Source of the DNA: Burkholderiales bacterium 67-32
Lineage (GTDB): Bacteria; Pseudomonadota; Gammaproteobacteria; Burkholderiales; Burkholderiaceae_B
Direction of reading: 5' to 3'
Length of the DNA stretch: 64,000 bases
Assembly: GCA_001898625.1 (NCBI GenBank)
Contig: MKUP01000023.1
Location: 248,001 to 312,000, forward strand
Part shown: piece after piece, positions 19,884 to 28,328 of the stretch
How the letters are laid out: every line of letters begins with the position of its first letter
Position numbering within the stretch: the stretch's first letter is position 1
Made by a program: the position numbers and the translations under genes
The notes under the pieces: generated by a model
What the model was told of the DNA's origin: nothing
The model's database searches: none
What the model saw: the letters and a program-made list of their open reading frames with translations, nothing else

Positions 19884-21152
19884 TCAGGGGATGGCCGGCA
19901 GCACCCGTCCCCGTACGCTGCCGAATCCCACGCGCAGCGCGCCGCGGCGGGCATGGCCGCGAATCACGACCTCGTCGCCGTCCTGCAGGAAGTCGCGTGT
20001 GGCGCCGTCGGGCAGGGCCAGCGGCCGTTTGCCGTTCTCGGTCAATTCCAGCAGGCAGCCCCGTGCCTCGGGGCTCGGCCCACTGATGGTGCCCGAGCCC
20101 ATCAGGTCGCCGGTGCGCAGGTTGCAGCCGCTGCTGGTGTGGTGCGCGAGCTGCTGCGCCATGGTCCAGTACAGGTGGCGGAAGTTGCTGCGCGCGATGG
20201 TCGCGGACGCGCCGTCCGGCGTGCCGAGCTCGACCGACAGCTCGATGTCATAGGCGTGGCGGTCGCCTTCGCGCAGATAGGGCAGCGGCACAGGGTCCTG
20301 CTGCGGCGCGTTGACGCGGAAGGGCTGCAGCGCGTCCAGCGTGACCACCCATGGCGAGATCGACGTGGCGAACGCCTTGGCCTGGAAGGGGCCCAGGGGA
20401 ACGTATTCCCAGCGCTGGACGTCGCGGGCGCTCCAGTCGTTCATCAGCACCATCCCGAAGATGCATCCGGCGGCGGCGTCGGGCGCCAGCCGGCTGCCCA
20501 GCGCCGTGCCCGGCCCCACGAAGAAGGCCGTCTCCAGCTCGAAGTCCAACTGGCGGCACGGCCCCCATTCGGGCGCACCGCCCGCGACCGGCAGTTGCCC
20601 CATGGGGCGGTGCACGTCGTGCCCGGACGGCACGACCGAACTGGCGCGGCCGTTGTAGCCGATAGGCAGGTGCTTCCAGTTGGGCGTGAGCGCGTTGGCC
20701 GGATCGCGGAACAGCTTGCCGACGTTGGTGGCGTGGTCCTCCGACGAATAGAAGTCGGTATAGGACGCGATCTCGAACGGCAGGTGCAGCGTGCACGCAT
20801 CCATGGGCACCAGGGCGCGGGCGCGCAGTCCGGCGTCGTCCCGCAGGCGCGCGTCCGAACCGGACAGCAGCGCTGCCAGCCGGGCTCGCACCGCGTTCCA
20901 CGCCGGCCGGCCGGCGGCGGCGAAGGCGTTCAGGCTGGCCTGGCCGAACAGCGCCGGCCCCGAGGGCGTGGGCAGCAGGCCCGCGCGCTCCAGCACGTGC
21001 AGGTCCACCACCCACGAGCCCAGCGCGGTGCCGGCCCGGACCCCGCCCTCGGGCGTGGAGAAGATGCCGTAGGGCAGGTTCTGGATGGGGAAGTCGCTGT
21101 CTGGCTCGACGTCGATGAAGGCGCGCAGCGACGCATCGATGATCTCGTACAT
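19884..21152 (-). CDS. fahA: Fumarylacetoacetase (fumarylacetoacetate hydrolase) homologue
   Basis: A 422-residue enzyme of full FAH length, with an N-terminal SH3-like part and a C-terminal catalytic domain. Metal and catalytic residues are in place: Y-T-D-F-Y-S-S-E-D-H-A-T-N-V-G (Asp and general-base His), D-F-E-L-E-T-A-F-F-V-G (two Glu) and L-M-N-D-W-S-A-R-D-V-Q (Asp). FAH splits fumarylacetoacetate into fumarate and acetoacetate at the end of tyrosine/homogentisate breakdown. No hmgA or maleylacetoacetate isomerase is nearby. It is the last gene of a cupin-Bug-fahA operon, 8 nt after the Bug gene, so it may act on a related acylpyruvate. Confidence 0.9.
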   Translation of the reverse strand: MYEIIDASLRAFIDVEPDSDFPIQNLPYGIFSTPEGGVRAGTALGSWVVDLHVLERAGLLPTPSGPALFGQASLNAFAAAGRPAWNAVRARLAALLSGSDARLRDDAGLRARALVPMDACTLHLPFEIASYTDFYSSEDHATNVGKLFRDPANALTPNWKHLPIGYNGRASSVVPSGHDVHRPMGQLPVAGGAPEWGPCRQLDFELETAFFVGPGTALGSRLAPDAAAGCIFGMVLMNDWSARDVQRWEYVPLGPFQAKAFATSISPWVVTLDALQPFRVNAPQQDPVPLPYLREGDRHAYDIELSVELGTPDGASATIARSNFRHLYWTMAQQLAHHTSSGCNLRTGDLMGSGTISGPSPEARGCLLELTENGKRPLALPDGATRDFLQDGDEVVIRGHARRGALRVGFGSVRGRVLPAIP

Positions 21153-21160
21153 GGCGGCGC

Positions 21161-22114
21161 TCAGTTGCCGGTCTTCAGCAGGCCGAGCGACTGGATCAGC
21201 GCGCGGTTGGTTTCGTTGTCGCTGGCGAGCCGGCTGGCGAAGGTGGCGCTGTCCAGGTAGTTGACCTGTTGGTAGAGCTGGCCGGCGGCCTTCTGGAATT
21301 CACCCTTTTCCGTGGCGGCGTGGCATGCCTGCTGCAGCTTGTCGCGCGCGGCCTGCGGGACGCCCTGGCTGACGTACAGGCCGTTGCGGGCGATGACCGC
21401 GTGCTTGATGCCGAACTCGGTGATGGCGGGGACCTCGGGCAGGCCGGGCAGACGTTTGTCGCCGTACACCGCCAGGATGCGCAGGTCCTTGCCCACCACC
21501 GACGAGACGCCCAGCGCGCCGAAGTCGATGTGGCCGCCCAGCAGTTGGGGGATGACCTGGGCGTCGCCGCGGAAGGCGATTTCGTTGAAGCTCACGCCCG
21601 AGGACTTGGCCAGGTTGGCCGTGGCCAGGTGCGGCACCGATCCGGGGCCGGCATGGCCGTAGGACAGTTTGCCCGGCTGCTGGCGTGCCTGGTCCAGCAG
21701 TTCCTTGATGCTGTGGATGGGCGAGTCCTTGCGCACGGCGATGACGAACGGGTTCTCGAAGATCTGGCAGATCGGCGTGATGCTGTCCGGCTGGTAGGGC
21801 AGGCGGCCCATCAGGAAGGGCGCCTGGGTCAGCGGCGACGAGGGCGAGAACAGCACCGTGTAGCCGTCGGGACGCGCCGAGGCCACGGCGGCCACGCCTA
21901 TGGTGCCGCCCGCGCCGTCGCGGTTGTTGATGACGACCTGCGTGGACAGGATCTCGGACAGTTCGCGGCCGAAGGCGCGCGCCATGACGTCCACGCTGCC
22001 GCCCGCCGAATACGGGACGATGAGTTCGACCGGACGCGACGGATAGGTCTGGGCGGCGGCCGAGCCGCAGATGGCGGCCAGGAGCGGAACGAACAGGATC
22101 TTCTTGAACGACAT
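21161..22114 (-). CDS. TctC/Bug family periplasmic solute-binding protein
   Basis: 317 residues with a signal peptide (1-21, ending C-G-S-A-A-A-Q) and the Bug opening Y-P-S-R-P-V-E-L-I-V-P-Y-S-A-G-G-S-V-D. An AGGAGA ribosome site lies before ATG 22114. It is the middle gene of a cupin-Bug-fahA operon on the minus strand. The ligand is unknown; the operon suggests a precursor of a fumarylacetoacetate-like acylpyruvate. No transporter membrane subunits are present in the window. Confidence 0.9.
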   Translation of the reverse strand: MSFKKILFVPLLAAICGSAAAQTYPSRPVELIVPYSAGGSVDVMARAFGRELSEILSTQVVINNRDGAGGTIGVAAVASARPDGYTVLFSPSSPLTQAPFLMGRLPYQPDSITPICQIFENPFVIAVRKDSPIHSIKELLDQARQQPGKLSYGHAGPGSVPHLATANLAKSSGVSFNEIAFRGDAQVIPQLLGGHIDFGALGVSSVVGKDLRILAVYGDKRLPGLPEVPAITEFGIKHAVIARNGLYVSQGVPQAARDKLQQACHAATEKGEFQKAAGQLYQQVNYLDSATFASRLASDNETNRALIQSLGLLKTGN

Positions 22115-22139
22115 GCTTGGTCTCCTCTTGGAGTGGGGG

Positions 22140-22709
22140 TTACTGCTGTGGGAGGGCGGGGTCGAACTTGCCGTCGACCAGGACGAACAGCACGCGGGCC
22201 GGCTCGTCCGTGCGGTTGGTCCAGGCGTGATTGGTGCCGCGCTGGATCAGGATTTCGCCGGCCTTGAGGGTGACTTCGGACTCGTCCAGCAGCATGGTGA
22301 TCTCGCCCGACAGCACGATGGCGTAGTCGATGGTTTCGGTGCGGTGCATGAAGGGATGGCGCTGCTTGCCGCCGCCCTGGCCGGTCAAGGCATGCTGGCC
22401 GCCGAACATCGAGAACGCCTGCCTGGCGGCATCGGCATCCACGTCGCGCAGCTCCAGGCCCGCCGGCGGAAATTCGATGATGCGCACGACCGTGCCCAGT
22501 TCGGGCGGCGCCAGCGAGACCGGCCCCAGGGTCGGGTCGGCGCCGTTGTTGATGGGGGCCGGAGCCGTGGGTGTCAGCCACAACTGGGTCAGGTAGTAGC
22601 CGGGGCGGCTGGCGTCGTGGCGGACGTTGGGCGCGTAGCCGTCTTCCAGCACGACGGCGCGGCCCTGTTCGTCATGGCCGGTCACGACACGGCGGATCTT
22701 TCCGTTCAT
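22140..22709 (-). CDS. Cupin-domain protein
   Basis: 189 residues. The C-terminal half is a single conserved cupin barrel: H-R-T-E-T-I-D-Y-A-I-V-L-S-G-E-I-T-M-L-L-D (motif 1, residues about 127-147) and G-E-I-L-I-Q-R-G-T-N-H-A-W-T-N (motif 2). The usual HxH is reduced to a single His in motif 1, as in several non-dioxygenase or divergent cupins. The start at 22709 has AGGA five bases upstream. It is the first gene of the cupin-Bug-fahA operon and divergent from a TetR regulator. It may be an isomerase, a dioxygenase or a binding protein; the role is not known. Confidence 0.75.
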   Translation of the reverse strand: MNGKIRRVVTGHDEQGRAVVLEDGYAPNVRHDASRPGYYLTQLWLTPTAPAPINNGADPTLGPVSLAPPELGTVVRIIEFPPAGLELRDVDADAARQAFSMFGGQHALTGQGGGKQRHPFMHRTETIDYAIVLSGEITMLLDESEVTLKAGEILIQRGTNHAWTNRTDEPARVLFVLVDGKFDPALPQQ

Positions 22710-22771
22710 GGGGTTCCTCATGCGGTGCGCCGGATGGCGCGTGTCAGGGCCCATCATAGGAATTCTCGGCG

Positions 22772-22787
22772 ATTCGGTCAAACGAAT
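22772..22787. promoter_or_regulatory. Candidate TetR operator
   Basis: ATTCG-GTCAAA-CGAAT, a 5-bp inverted repeat with a 6-nt spacer, lies in the 155-nt divergent region between the cupin operon and the TetR gene. TetR regulators usually bind such dyads in their own divergent promoter. Assignment is by position. Confidence 0.45.
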
Positions 22788-22864
22788 GATTCAATCAATC
22801 GACTGAAACAATGATCGGGGCTTTGCAGGTAACATAGGCTCCCCACCGCTTTCCGGACGTGTCC

Positions 22865-23533
22865 ATGCCCATTCCCGCCGCCGATCCCGTCGAATCCGCC
22901 TCCACCCGCGACCGCATCGTGGACGTGGCCGAGCGGCTGTTCGCCGAGCACGGCTACAACGGCGTGTCGCTGCGCACGATCACCGCCACCGCGGGCGTCA
23001 ACATGGCCGCCGTGCACTACTACTTCCGGACCAAGGAAGGGTTGCTGCGGGCGATTTTCGAGGCACGGGTGGGACGGATGAACGACGAGCGCCACGCGCT
23101 GCTGCAGGCCTGCGTGCCCGCCGATCCGCAGGGGCGGCCCGAGGTGCGGGCCGTGCTCGAGGCCTTCATCGGGCCGGGCATGCGCGTGGGGCAGACCGAG
23201 GAGGGCGCCCGTTTCAACCGGTTGTCGGCCATCTGTTCGGTCGAACCCGATCCGGCGGTCAAGAACATCGTGTTCGGCGTCCATGACGACGTCGGCCGCC
23301 TGTTCGTCGACATCCTGGCGCGGGCCTGTCCCCACCTGACGCGGGATGAGCTGTATCTACGGCTGCAATGCGTGTTCGGCAGCATGATGTACATCCGCGC
23401 CGACAACGGCCGCGTCGCCCGGCTGATGCCGGACGTGCCCGCCACGCCGGTGTCCGCGGCCAGCGTCGACCTGACCTTGTCGCGCCTGCTGGATTTCCTG
23501 GCGGCCGGCCTGGCGGCGCCCGCCGCCGGCTAG
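22865..23533 (+). CDS. TetR family transcriptional regulator
   Basis: 222 residues. The N-terminal TetR helix-turn-helix (residues about 14-60) shows R-D-R-I-V-D-V-A-E-R-L-F-A-E-H-G-Y-N-G-V-S-L-R-T-I and A-A-V-H-Y-Y-F-R-T-K-E-G-L-L. The C-terminal part is the variable effector-binding domain. ATG 22865 is chosen; a GTG two codons upstream is possible. It is divergent from the cupin-Bug-fahA operon and so is its likely repressor. The inducer is unknown. Confidence 0.88.
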   Translation: MPIPAADPVESASTRDRIVDVAERLFAEHGYNGVSLRTITATAGVNMAAVHYYFRTKEGLLRAIFEARVGRMNDERHALLQACVPADPQGRPEVRAVLEAFIGPGMRVGQTEEGARFNRLSAICSVEPDPAVKNIVFGVHDDVGRLFVDILARACPHLTRDELYLRLQCVFGSMMYIRADNGRVARLMPDVPATPVSAASVDLTLSRLLDFLAAGLAAPAAG

Positions 23534-23541
23534 CGCCGCCG

Positions 23542-24465
23542 TCACAATTCCCGGCAGACCTCGAAGATCAATTCCCGCAGCCAGCGCTGGGACTGGCTGG
23601 GATGGGTCCGTTCGTGCCAGAGCTGCGAGACGACGAATTCGCCCAGTGGCAGCGGGTGAGGCGCCATGTGCAGGGGATAGAGGCCGCAGAAGGCCCGGGC
23701 GATGCGGCGCGTGACGGTGGCGATCAGATCCGTGCAGGCCAGCGTGGGGGCGATGGCGAGCATGTGGGGAACCTGGGCGGCGACGTCCCGCGAGATGCCG
23801 TGCTGCTGCATCGCGTCCTGCAGCACCCGCTCGCGCGCGCCGTTCTGGCGCGGCATGGCGACGTGCCGCGCCGAGGCGAACTGCTGGGGGCCGAGCGCCT
23901 GGCCGTCCAGCGGGTGGCCGATGCGGTGCAGGCAGACGTAGTCGTCCCTGAACAGTTCCTGCCGGTAGATGGGATAGGTGGCGGTGGCCACCGGCGACAG
24001 CACCAGGTCCACCTTGCCCAGCAGCAGCAATTCCTCGGGCATCAGGGGCTCGATCGGATGGATGGCCACCGAGACCGAGGGCGCTACCGAGGCCAGGCGC
24101 CGCATGAGCGCGGGCAGCAGGGTGAAGGTGACGTAGTCCGTGGCCGCGATGTTGAAGTGCATGCGCGCGGCGTGCGGCGCGAAGGGCTCGGACGGCGAGG
24201 CCAGTCCGTTCAGGGCGAGGATGGCGTGGCGCACGCCGGTGGCCATCTCCATCGCCTTGTGGGTGGGGACGACGCCGCGCCCGTTCCGCAGGAACAGCGG
24301 ATCGTGGAAGATCTCCCGCAATTGCGCCAGCCCCTTGCTGACGGCGGACTGGCTGATGTCGATGCGATCCGCGGCGCGGGTCACGTTGCCTTCGGCCAGT
24401 ACCGCATCGAAGATCATCAGGAGATGCAGGTCGACGTGCTTGATATCCATGGGTCCGGGCTTCAT
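23542..24465 (-). CDS. LysR-type regulator (NodD/NahR-like N-terminus)
   Basis: 307 residues. The DNA-binding part reads H-V-D-L-H-L-L-M-I-F-D-A-V-L-A-E-G-N-V-T-R-A-A-D-R, then S-Q-S-A-V-S-K-G-L-A-Q-L-R. The 'D-L-H-L-L-x-I-F-D-A-V' opening is common in LysR members that respond to aromatic acids. ATG 24465 is used; an in-frame ATG at 24450 is equally plausible. It is divergent from the amidohydrolase-Bug pair, its probable target. Confidence 0.88.
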   Translation of the reverse strand: MKPGPMDIKHVDLHLLMIFDAVLAEGNVTRAADRIDISQSAVSKGLAQLREIFHDPLFLRNGRGVVPTHKAMEMATGVRHAILALNGLASPSEPFAPHAARMHFNIAATDYVTFTLLPALMRRLASVAPSVSVAIHPIEPLMPEELLLLGKVDLVLSPVATATYPIYRQELFRDDYVCLHRIGHPLDGQALGPQQFASARHVAMPRQNGARERVLQDAMQQHGISRDVAAQVPHMLAIAPTLACTDLIATVTRRIARAFCGLYPLHMAPHPLPLGEFVVSQLWHERTHPSQSQRWLRELIFEVCREL

Positions 24466-24797
24466 CGGGGCCGGTGGCCGGCCGTCATAATCAAATATTC
24501 CACAACGGAATCGAGATAGCCATTCTTGGATGGGGCGCGCGGCCCGGCCAGATCCTCGCTATGGAGCCGAGTGGCCTCCTTCCCGCTTCTACTCTTATCT
24601 CGCTCGTTCTTCATCGATCTCGCGCATTTCCGCATGGTGCCCATTTTCGTTCCGCGGCATCTGCGAGCAAGGTTTTCGGTTCCCTTCGGCCGGTCCCCAT
24701 GCGTTGACAGTCCCGGCAATTGCTCAGCATGCTGAGAACCTGTCATCGGCAGTGCAACGCAGGATCAATATTCGCAGAACGAGGGAAAAAGACCAGC
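24466..24797. promoter_or_regulatory. Divergent regulatory region with a candidate LysR site
   Basis: This 332-nt gap separates divergent LysR and amidohydrolase genes. ATTCC-ACAAC-GGAAT (24497-24511) is an inverted repeat with the size and placement of a LysR operator, close to the regulator gene. The rest is AT-richer than its surroundings and likely holds the amidohydrolase promoter; I could not fix it. No gene was recognised. Confidence 0.5.
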
Positions 24798-26288
24798 ATG
24801 AAAACCAGGATCAACGGCGACTGGGTGGTGGGATTCCAGGATGGCGGGCATGTGCTTTATCGGCAGGCCTGCGTGGTCTACGAAGGAGACCGCGTCGTGT
24901 ACGCGGGGGACGATTACCGGGGCGAGGCGGACCGCGTCATCGAGGCGCCGGGATGCCTGCTGTCGCCGGGCTTCATCGACACACACGTGCACTCGGGGCA
25001 CCGCGCGTTGCACAAGCTGCTGACTGACCATGGACGGCCGGACCTGTTCGGCCAGCCCTACATGGACGTCACCATTGCGCGGTCGGGCACGCGCATACAG
25101 GGCTATCCCAACTACCTGACCAAGGAACAGGCGCAGGTGGATCCCGGCATCGCCCTGCATGCGGCGTTCACGGTCAGCGAACTGTTGCGCAACGGCGTGA
25201 CGACCTTCGTCGAGCTGGGCGGCCACGTGATCGTCCAGGAGGCGCTGTGGCGGCAGTGCGAGGCGCTGGGCGTGCGGGGCTATCTGGGGCCGGGCTACGA
25301 CAGTGGCCGCTGGGCCTCGGACGACGACGGCAACCTGACCCGCGTGCCCTATCCCGACGGCGGGCTGCATCTGTTCAACGACGCGGTGGCGTTCATCGAG
25401 CGGGCCGAGCGCGACCCGAGCGACCTGGTCCACGGCATCCTGGTGCCGCGCGAGGTCGAGAACTGCAGCGTCGACATCCTGCGCCGGACCGTGGCGGCCG
25501 CGCGCGACCTGGGCGTGCCGATGGCGACGCACGCGGGCTACAACGTCATCGAGTTCTACGAGACCGTGCGCGAGCATCGCAAGACGCCCATCGAACTGCT
25601 GGACAGCGTGGAGATGCTGACTCCCGCGCTGAACATCGGGCACGCCAATTTCATCTCCGACAGTGCGCGCCTGAACTACTCGGGCGGCAGCGACCTCAAG
25701 CGCATGGGGACGAACCAGGTCTCGGTGTCCCACTGCCCGATCAACATCGTGCGCCGGGCCCGCGTGCTGGATTCGTGGAAGTCGTACCGCGAGGCCGGGG
25801 TGAACATGACGATAGGCAGCGATACCTATCCGCGCGACATGATCATGAACATGCGCACGGCCTCTTATCACGGCAAGGTCATGAGCCACGACCTGACGGC
25901 GGCCAGCGCGGAACAGGTGTTCGAGGCGGCCACGCTGGGCGGCGCCCGGTCGCTGGGCCGCGAGGACCTGGGCCGGTTGGCGTCGGGCGCCCGGGCGGAC
26001 ATCGTCGCCATCAACCTGGGGCGCAAGGACGTGCTGCGCTACGGGCCGATCTGGGACCCGATATGCAGCCTGGTCGAGTGCGGCGTGGGCGACGACGTGG
26101 ACCTGGTCGTCACCGGCGGCGAGATCCGCATGCGCGACGGCCGCATTCCCGACGTCGACCTGGGCGGCCTGCGGGCCGAGGCCCAGGCCTTCGCGGAAAG
26201 GGTGTGGGGCCAGGTCCAGGACTGGGACCCGCTGCGGCGCACCGCTCGGACGATGTGCCCGCCTTCGTTTTGCCCCGATTGCGAATAG
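24798..26288 (+). CDS. Metal-dependent amidohydrolase (chlorohydrolase/TRZ-like)
   Basis: 496 residues with an amidohydrolase-superfamily barrel: the first metal motif F-I-D-T-H-V-H-S-G (residues about 62-70), the later M-A-T-H-A-G-Y-N and I-G-H-A-N-F histidines, and the catalytic Asp in T-I-G-S-D-T-Y-P. Flanking N- and C-terminal strands form the usual small beta-sandwich. It ends with a Cys-rich tail (M-C-P-P-S-F-C-P-D-C-E), which is unusual. Relatives hydrolyse C-N bonds of heterocycles or deaminate purine-like substrates. It is paired with a Bug gene 50 nt downstream and faces a LysR regulator, so it is probably a small catabolic locus for a nitrogen-containing acid. Confidence 0.85.
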   Translation: MKTRINGDWVVGFQDGGHVLYRQACVVYEGDRVVYAGDDYRGEADRVIEAPGCLLSPGFIDTHVHSGHRALHKLLTDHGRPDLFGQPYMDVTIARSGTRIQGYPNYLTKEQAQVDPGIALHAAFTVSELLRNGVTTFVELGGHVIVQEALWRQCEALGVRGYLGPGYDSGRWASDDDGNLTRVPYPDGGLHLFNDAVAFIERAERDPSDLVHGILVPREVENCSVDILRRTVAAARDLGVPMATHAGYNVIEFYETVREHRKTPIELLDSVEMLTPALNIGHANFISDSARLNYSGGSDLKRMGTNQVSVSHCPINIVRRARVLDSWKSYREAGVNMTIGSDTYPRDMIMNMRTASYHGKVMSHDLTAASAEQVFEAATLGGARSLGREDLGRLASGARADIVAINLGRKDVLRYGPIWDPICSLVECGVGDDVDLVVTGGEIRMRDGRIPDVDLGGLRAEAQAFAERVWGQVQDWDPLRRTARTMCPPSFCPDCE

Positions 26289-26338
26289 CCCGGGGCGCCC
26301 CCGCGGCGCCTGGATCCGATCGTTTCAAGGATATGTCC

Positions 26339-27346
26339 ATGAAGAGCCTACGTTTTTCCCTTGCCCGAGCGAATTTCCTGCGGGCGGCCGCCTGCGCGGC
26401 GGCGGCCTGCCTGGCGGCACCGGCATCCGCCCAGGACCATGCCGTCGATGCCTATCCCGAGCGCCCGGTCCGCATCATCGTGCCGTACGGCGCGGGCGGC
26501 GCGGCCGACCTGTTGGCGCGCGTCCTGGCGGAACGCCTCGCGCAGGGTTGGGGCCAGCCCGTCATTGTCGAGAACAAGCCCGGCGGGGTCGGGACCATAG
26601 GCATCTCGGCCGTGGTGAAGGCCGCGCCCGACGGCTATACGCTGGTATCCGTGCCGGTGTCGGACCTGGCGGTCAACCCGCATCTCTACCGGAAGCGCCC
26701 GTTCGACATCGCCCGCGACCTGGCGCCCGTCGCTCAGGTAGGGGCGGTGCCCAACGTCCTGGTGGTGTCGAACACGCTGGGCGTGGCGGACGCCAAGGCG
26801 CTGATCGCCAAGGCCAAGGCCGGACGCCTGAGTTATTCGTCGCCGGGCATAGGCAGCCAGGCGCACCTGGCCGCCGAGATCTTCGCCGGGCGCGCGGGCG
26901 TCAACCTGCTGCACGTGCCCTACAACAGCGTGTCGGCGGCGCTGGCGGACGTGGCGGGCGGCCAGATCGACATGATGATCGCGCAGTTGCCGGCCGCGCT
27001 GCCGTTCATCCGCGGAGGGCGGGTCAAGGCGCTGGGTGTGGTCGCTGAACAACGCTCGCCGCTGGTGCCCGAGATGCCGACCTTGAAGGAAACCACCGGC
27101 CTGTCCTTCGGCGACGCGGTCTCGTGGTCGGGGCTGATGGCGCCGGCCGCCACGCCGCTGGCGCTGCGGGAGAAGATCGCCCGGGCGGTCACCCAGGCGA
27201 TGCGGTCGCCCCAGGCCCAGGAACTGCTGGCACGCCAGGGCACGGTGGGGCTGGGGGGCACGCCGGACGATCTTTCCAAGGCCATCGCCGAGGATTCCCG
27301 CAGGTACGGCGAGGTGATCAAGGCGCTCGACATCCGGCTGGACTGA
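26339..27346 (+). CDS. TctC/Bug family periplasmic solute-binding protein
   Basis: 335 residues with a signal peptide (to about residue 34, ...A-A-P-A-S-A-Q), then Y-P-E-R-P-V-R-I-I-V-P-Y-G-A-G-G-A-A-D and A-A-P-D-G-Y-T-L. AAGG at 26327-26330 is 8 nt before ATG 26339 but only 2 nt before an upstream in-frame ATG (26333), which favours 26339. It is co-directional with the amidohydrolase 50 nt upstream. The ligand is probably that enzyme's substrate. Confidence 0.9.
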   Translation: MKSLRFSLARANFLRAAACAAAACLAAPASAQDHAVDAYPERPVRIIVPYGAGGAADLLARVLAERLAQGWGQPVIVENKPGGVGTIGISAVVKAAPDGYTLVSVPVSDLAVNPHLYRKRPFDIARDLAPVAQVGAVPNVLVVSNTLGVADAKALIAKAKAGRLSYSSPGIGSQAHLAAEIFAGRAGVNLLHVPYNSVSAALADVAGGQIDMMIAQLPAALPFIRGGRVKALGVVAEQRSPLVPEMPTLKETTGLSFGDAVSWSGLMAPAATPLALREKIARAVTQAMRSPQAQELLARQGTVGLGGTPDDLSKAIAEDSRRYGEVIKALDIRLD

Positions 27347-27376
27347 GTCGAAAGGGGGCGGGGGCGTCGGGGGGTA

Positions 27377-27404
27377 TTGGGGGTATCCCCAGTCCAGCTA
27401 CAAT
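27377..27404 (+). promoter_or_regulatory. Candidate sigma70 promoter for dcd
   Basis: TTGGGG (27377-27382), 16-nt spacer, TACAAT (27399-27404), about 40 nt before the dcd ATG. The -10 is good and the -35 moderate. Confidence 0.45.
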
Positions 27405-27445
27405 TCCCCCTTTCACGTAGACGTCCCCTGACGAGACCCCCGTCC

Positions 27446-28009
27446 ATGAGCATCAAAAGCGACCGCTGGATCCGCCGCGTGGCGGCCGAAGGCATGATCG
27501 AGCCATTCGAGCCCGGCCAGGTCCGGGCGCACGACGGCACGCGCATCGTCAGCTACGGCACGAGCAGCTACGGCTATGACGTGCGCTGTGCCGACGAATT
27601 CAAGATCTTCACCAACATCAATTCGACCATCGTCGATCCCAAGGCCTTCGACGAGAAGTCCTTCGTCGACTTCAAGGGCGATGTCTGCATCATCCCGCCC
27701 AACTCGTTCGCGCTGGCCCGCACGGTCGAATACTTCCGCATCCCGCGCAGCGTCCTGACCATCTGCCTGGGCAAGAGCACCTACGCGCGCTGCGGGATCA
27801 TCGTCAACGTCACGCCCCTGGAACCCGAGTGGGAAGGCCACGTGACGCTGGAGTTCTCGAACACCACGCCCCTGCCCGCCAAGATCTACGCCGGCGAGGG
27901 CTGCGCCCAGATGCTGTTCCTGGAAAGCGACGAAGTCTGCGAGACGTCTTACAGGGACCGCGGCGGCAAGTACCAGGGCCAGCAGGGCGTGACACTGCCT
28001 AGAACATAG
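27446..28009 (+). CDS. dcd: dCTP deaminase
   Basis: 187 residues, the normal Dcd length. It deaminates dCTP to dUTP, feeding dTMP synthesis. Visible blocks are S-S-Y-G-Y-D-V-R-C (residues about 32-40), [30 protein letters not shown] (substrate and catalytic Glu region) and the C-terminal [16 protein letters not shown]. The start at M-S-I-K-S-D matches the family. It appears monocistronic, and repeat copy C starts 1 nt after its stop. Confidence 0.96.
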   Translation: MSIKSDRWIRRVAAEGMIEPFEPGQVRAHDGTRIVSYGTSSYGYDVRCADEFKIFTNINSTIVDPKAFDEKSFVDFKGDVCIIPPNSFALARTVEYFRIPRSVLTICLGKSTYARCGIIVNVTPLEPEWEGHVTLEFSNTTPLPAKIYAGEGCAQMLFLESDEVCETSYRDRGGKYQGQQGVTLPRT

Positions 28010-28010
28010 G

Positions 28011-28080
28011 CCCCCCCCTACGCGCTGACGCGCGCCCCCCAGGGGGCCGACGGCGGGGGACCGGCGGAGCCGGATCCCCC
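28011..28080 (+). repeat. Dispersed hairpin repeat, copy C
   Basis: It starts just after the dcd stop. Order: C-run, CTACGCGCTGACGCGC, GCCCCCC/GGGGGC, then the CCGGC-GGA-GCCGG hairpin with outer arms GGGGGA/TCCCCC (28055-28080). The arm sequence differs from copies A, B and D while pairing is kept. Confidence 0.85.
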
Positions 28081-28244
28081 GTGTCGTGGTCTGGGGGCAT
28101 TGGCTGGGGCGAGGGTGGTCCTCAAACCGACACTGAATTGTTTTACGCTAGTTGTATGTTTTTTACGCCCGGAGGCGCTGTGCGAGGTAACTTGCTCGCG
28201 GCCGGCCGTTTTTCAACCGATTTCCCTGCCGCCACGTGCCCTCC
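28081..28244. other. Spacer between two inverted repeat copies
   Basis: This 164-nt stretch lies between oppositely oriented repeat copies C and D. It includes an AT-rich part (about 28130-28165, with TTTTACGC twice) that could hold the decarboxylase promoter. No gene was recognised. Confidence 0.4.
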
Positions 28245-28322
28245 CAGGGCACAGCGGATCCGGCTCCGCCGGTCCGCCAGTGCCGCCCCCTTGGGGGGCG
28301 CGCGTCAGCGCGTAGGGGGGGG
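28245..28322 (-). repeat. Dispersed hairpin repeat, copy D
   Basis: Nearly identical to copy A, including the CAGGGCACAGCGG edge; the hairpin is at 28254-28277 with GCGGA/TCCGC arms. Its C-run/G-run end is 6 nt before the TTG start of the decarboxylase. It is therefore the only copy placed at the 5' side of a gene, and its G-run may serve as the ribosome-binding stretch. Confidence 0.85.
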
Positions 28323-28328
28323 CCTCAA

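Noticed and set aside
28081-28244. Small gene between the two inverted repeat copies
   Set aside because: No frame has a plausible start, composition or ribosome site. The short frames there mostly read repeat sequence.
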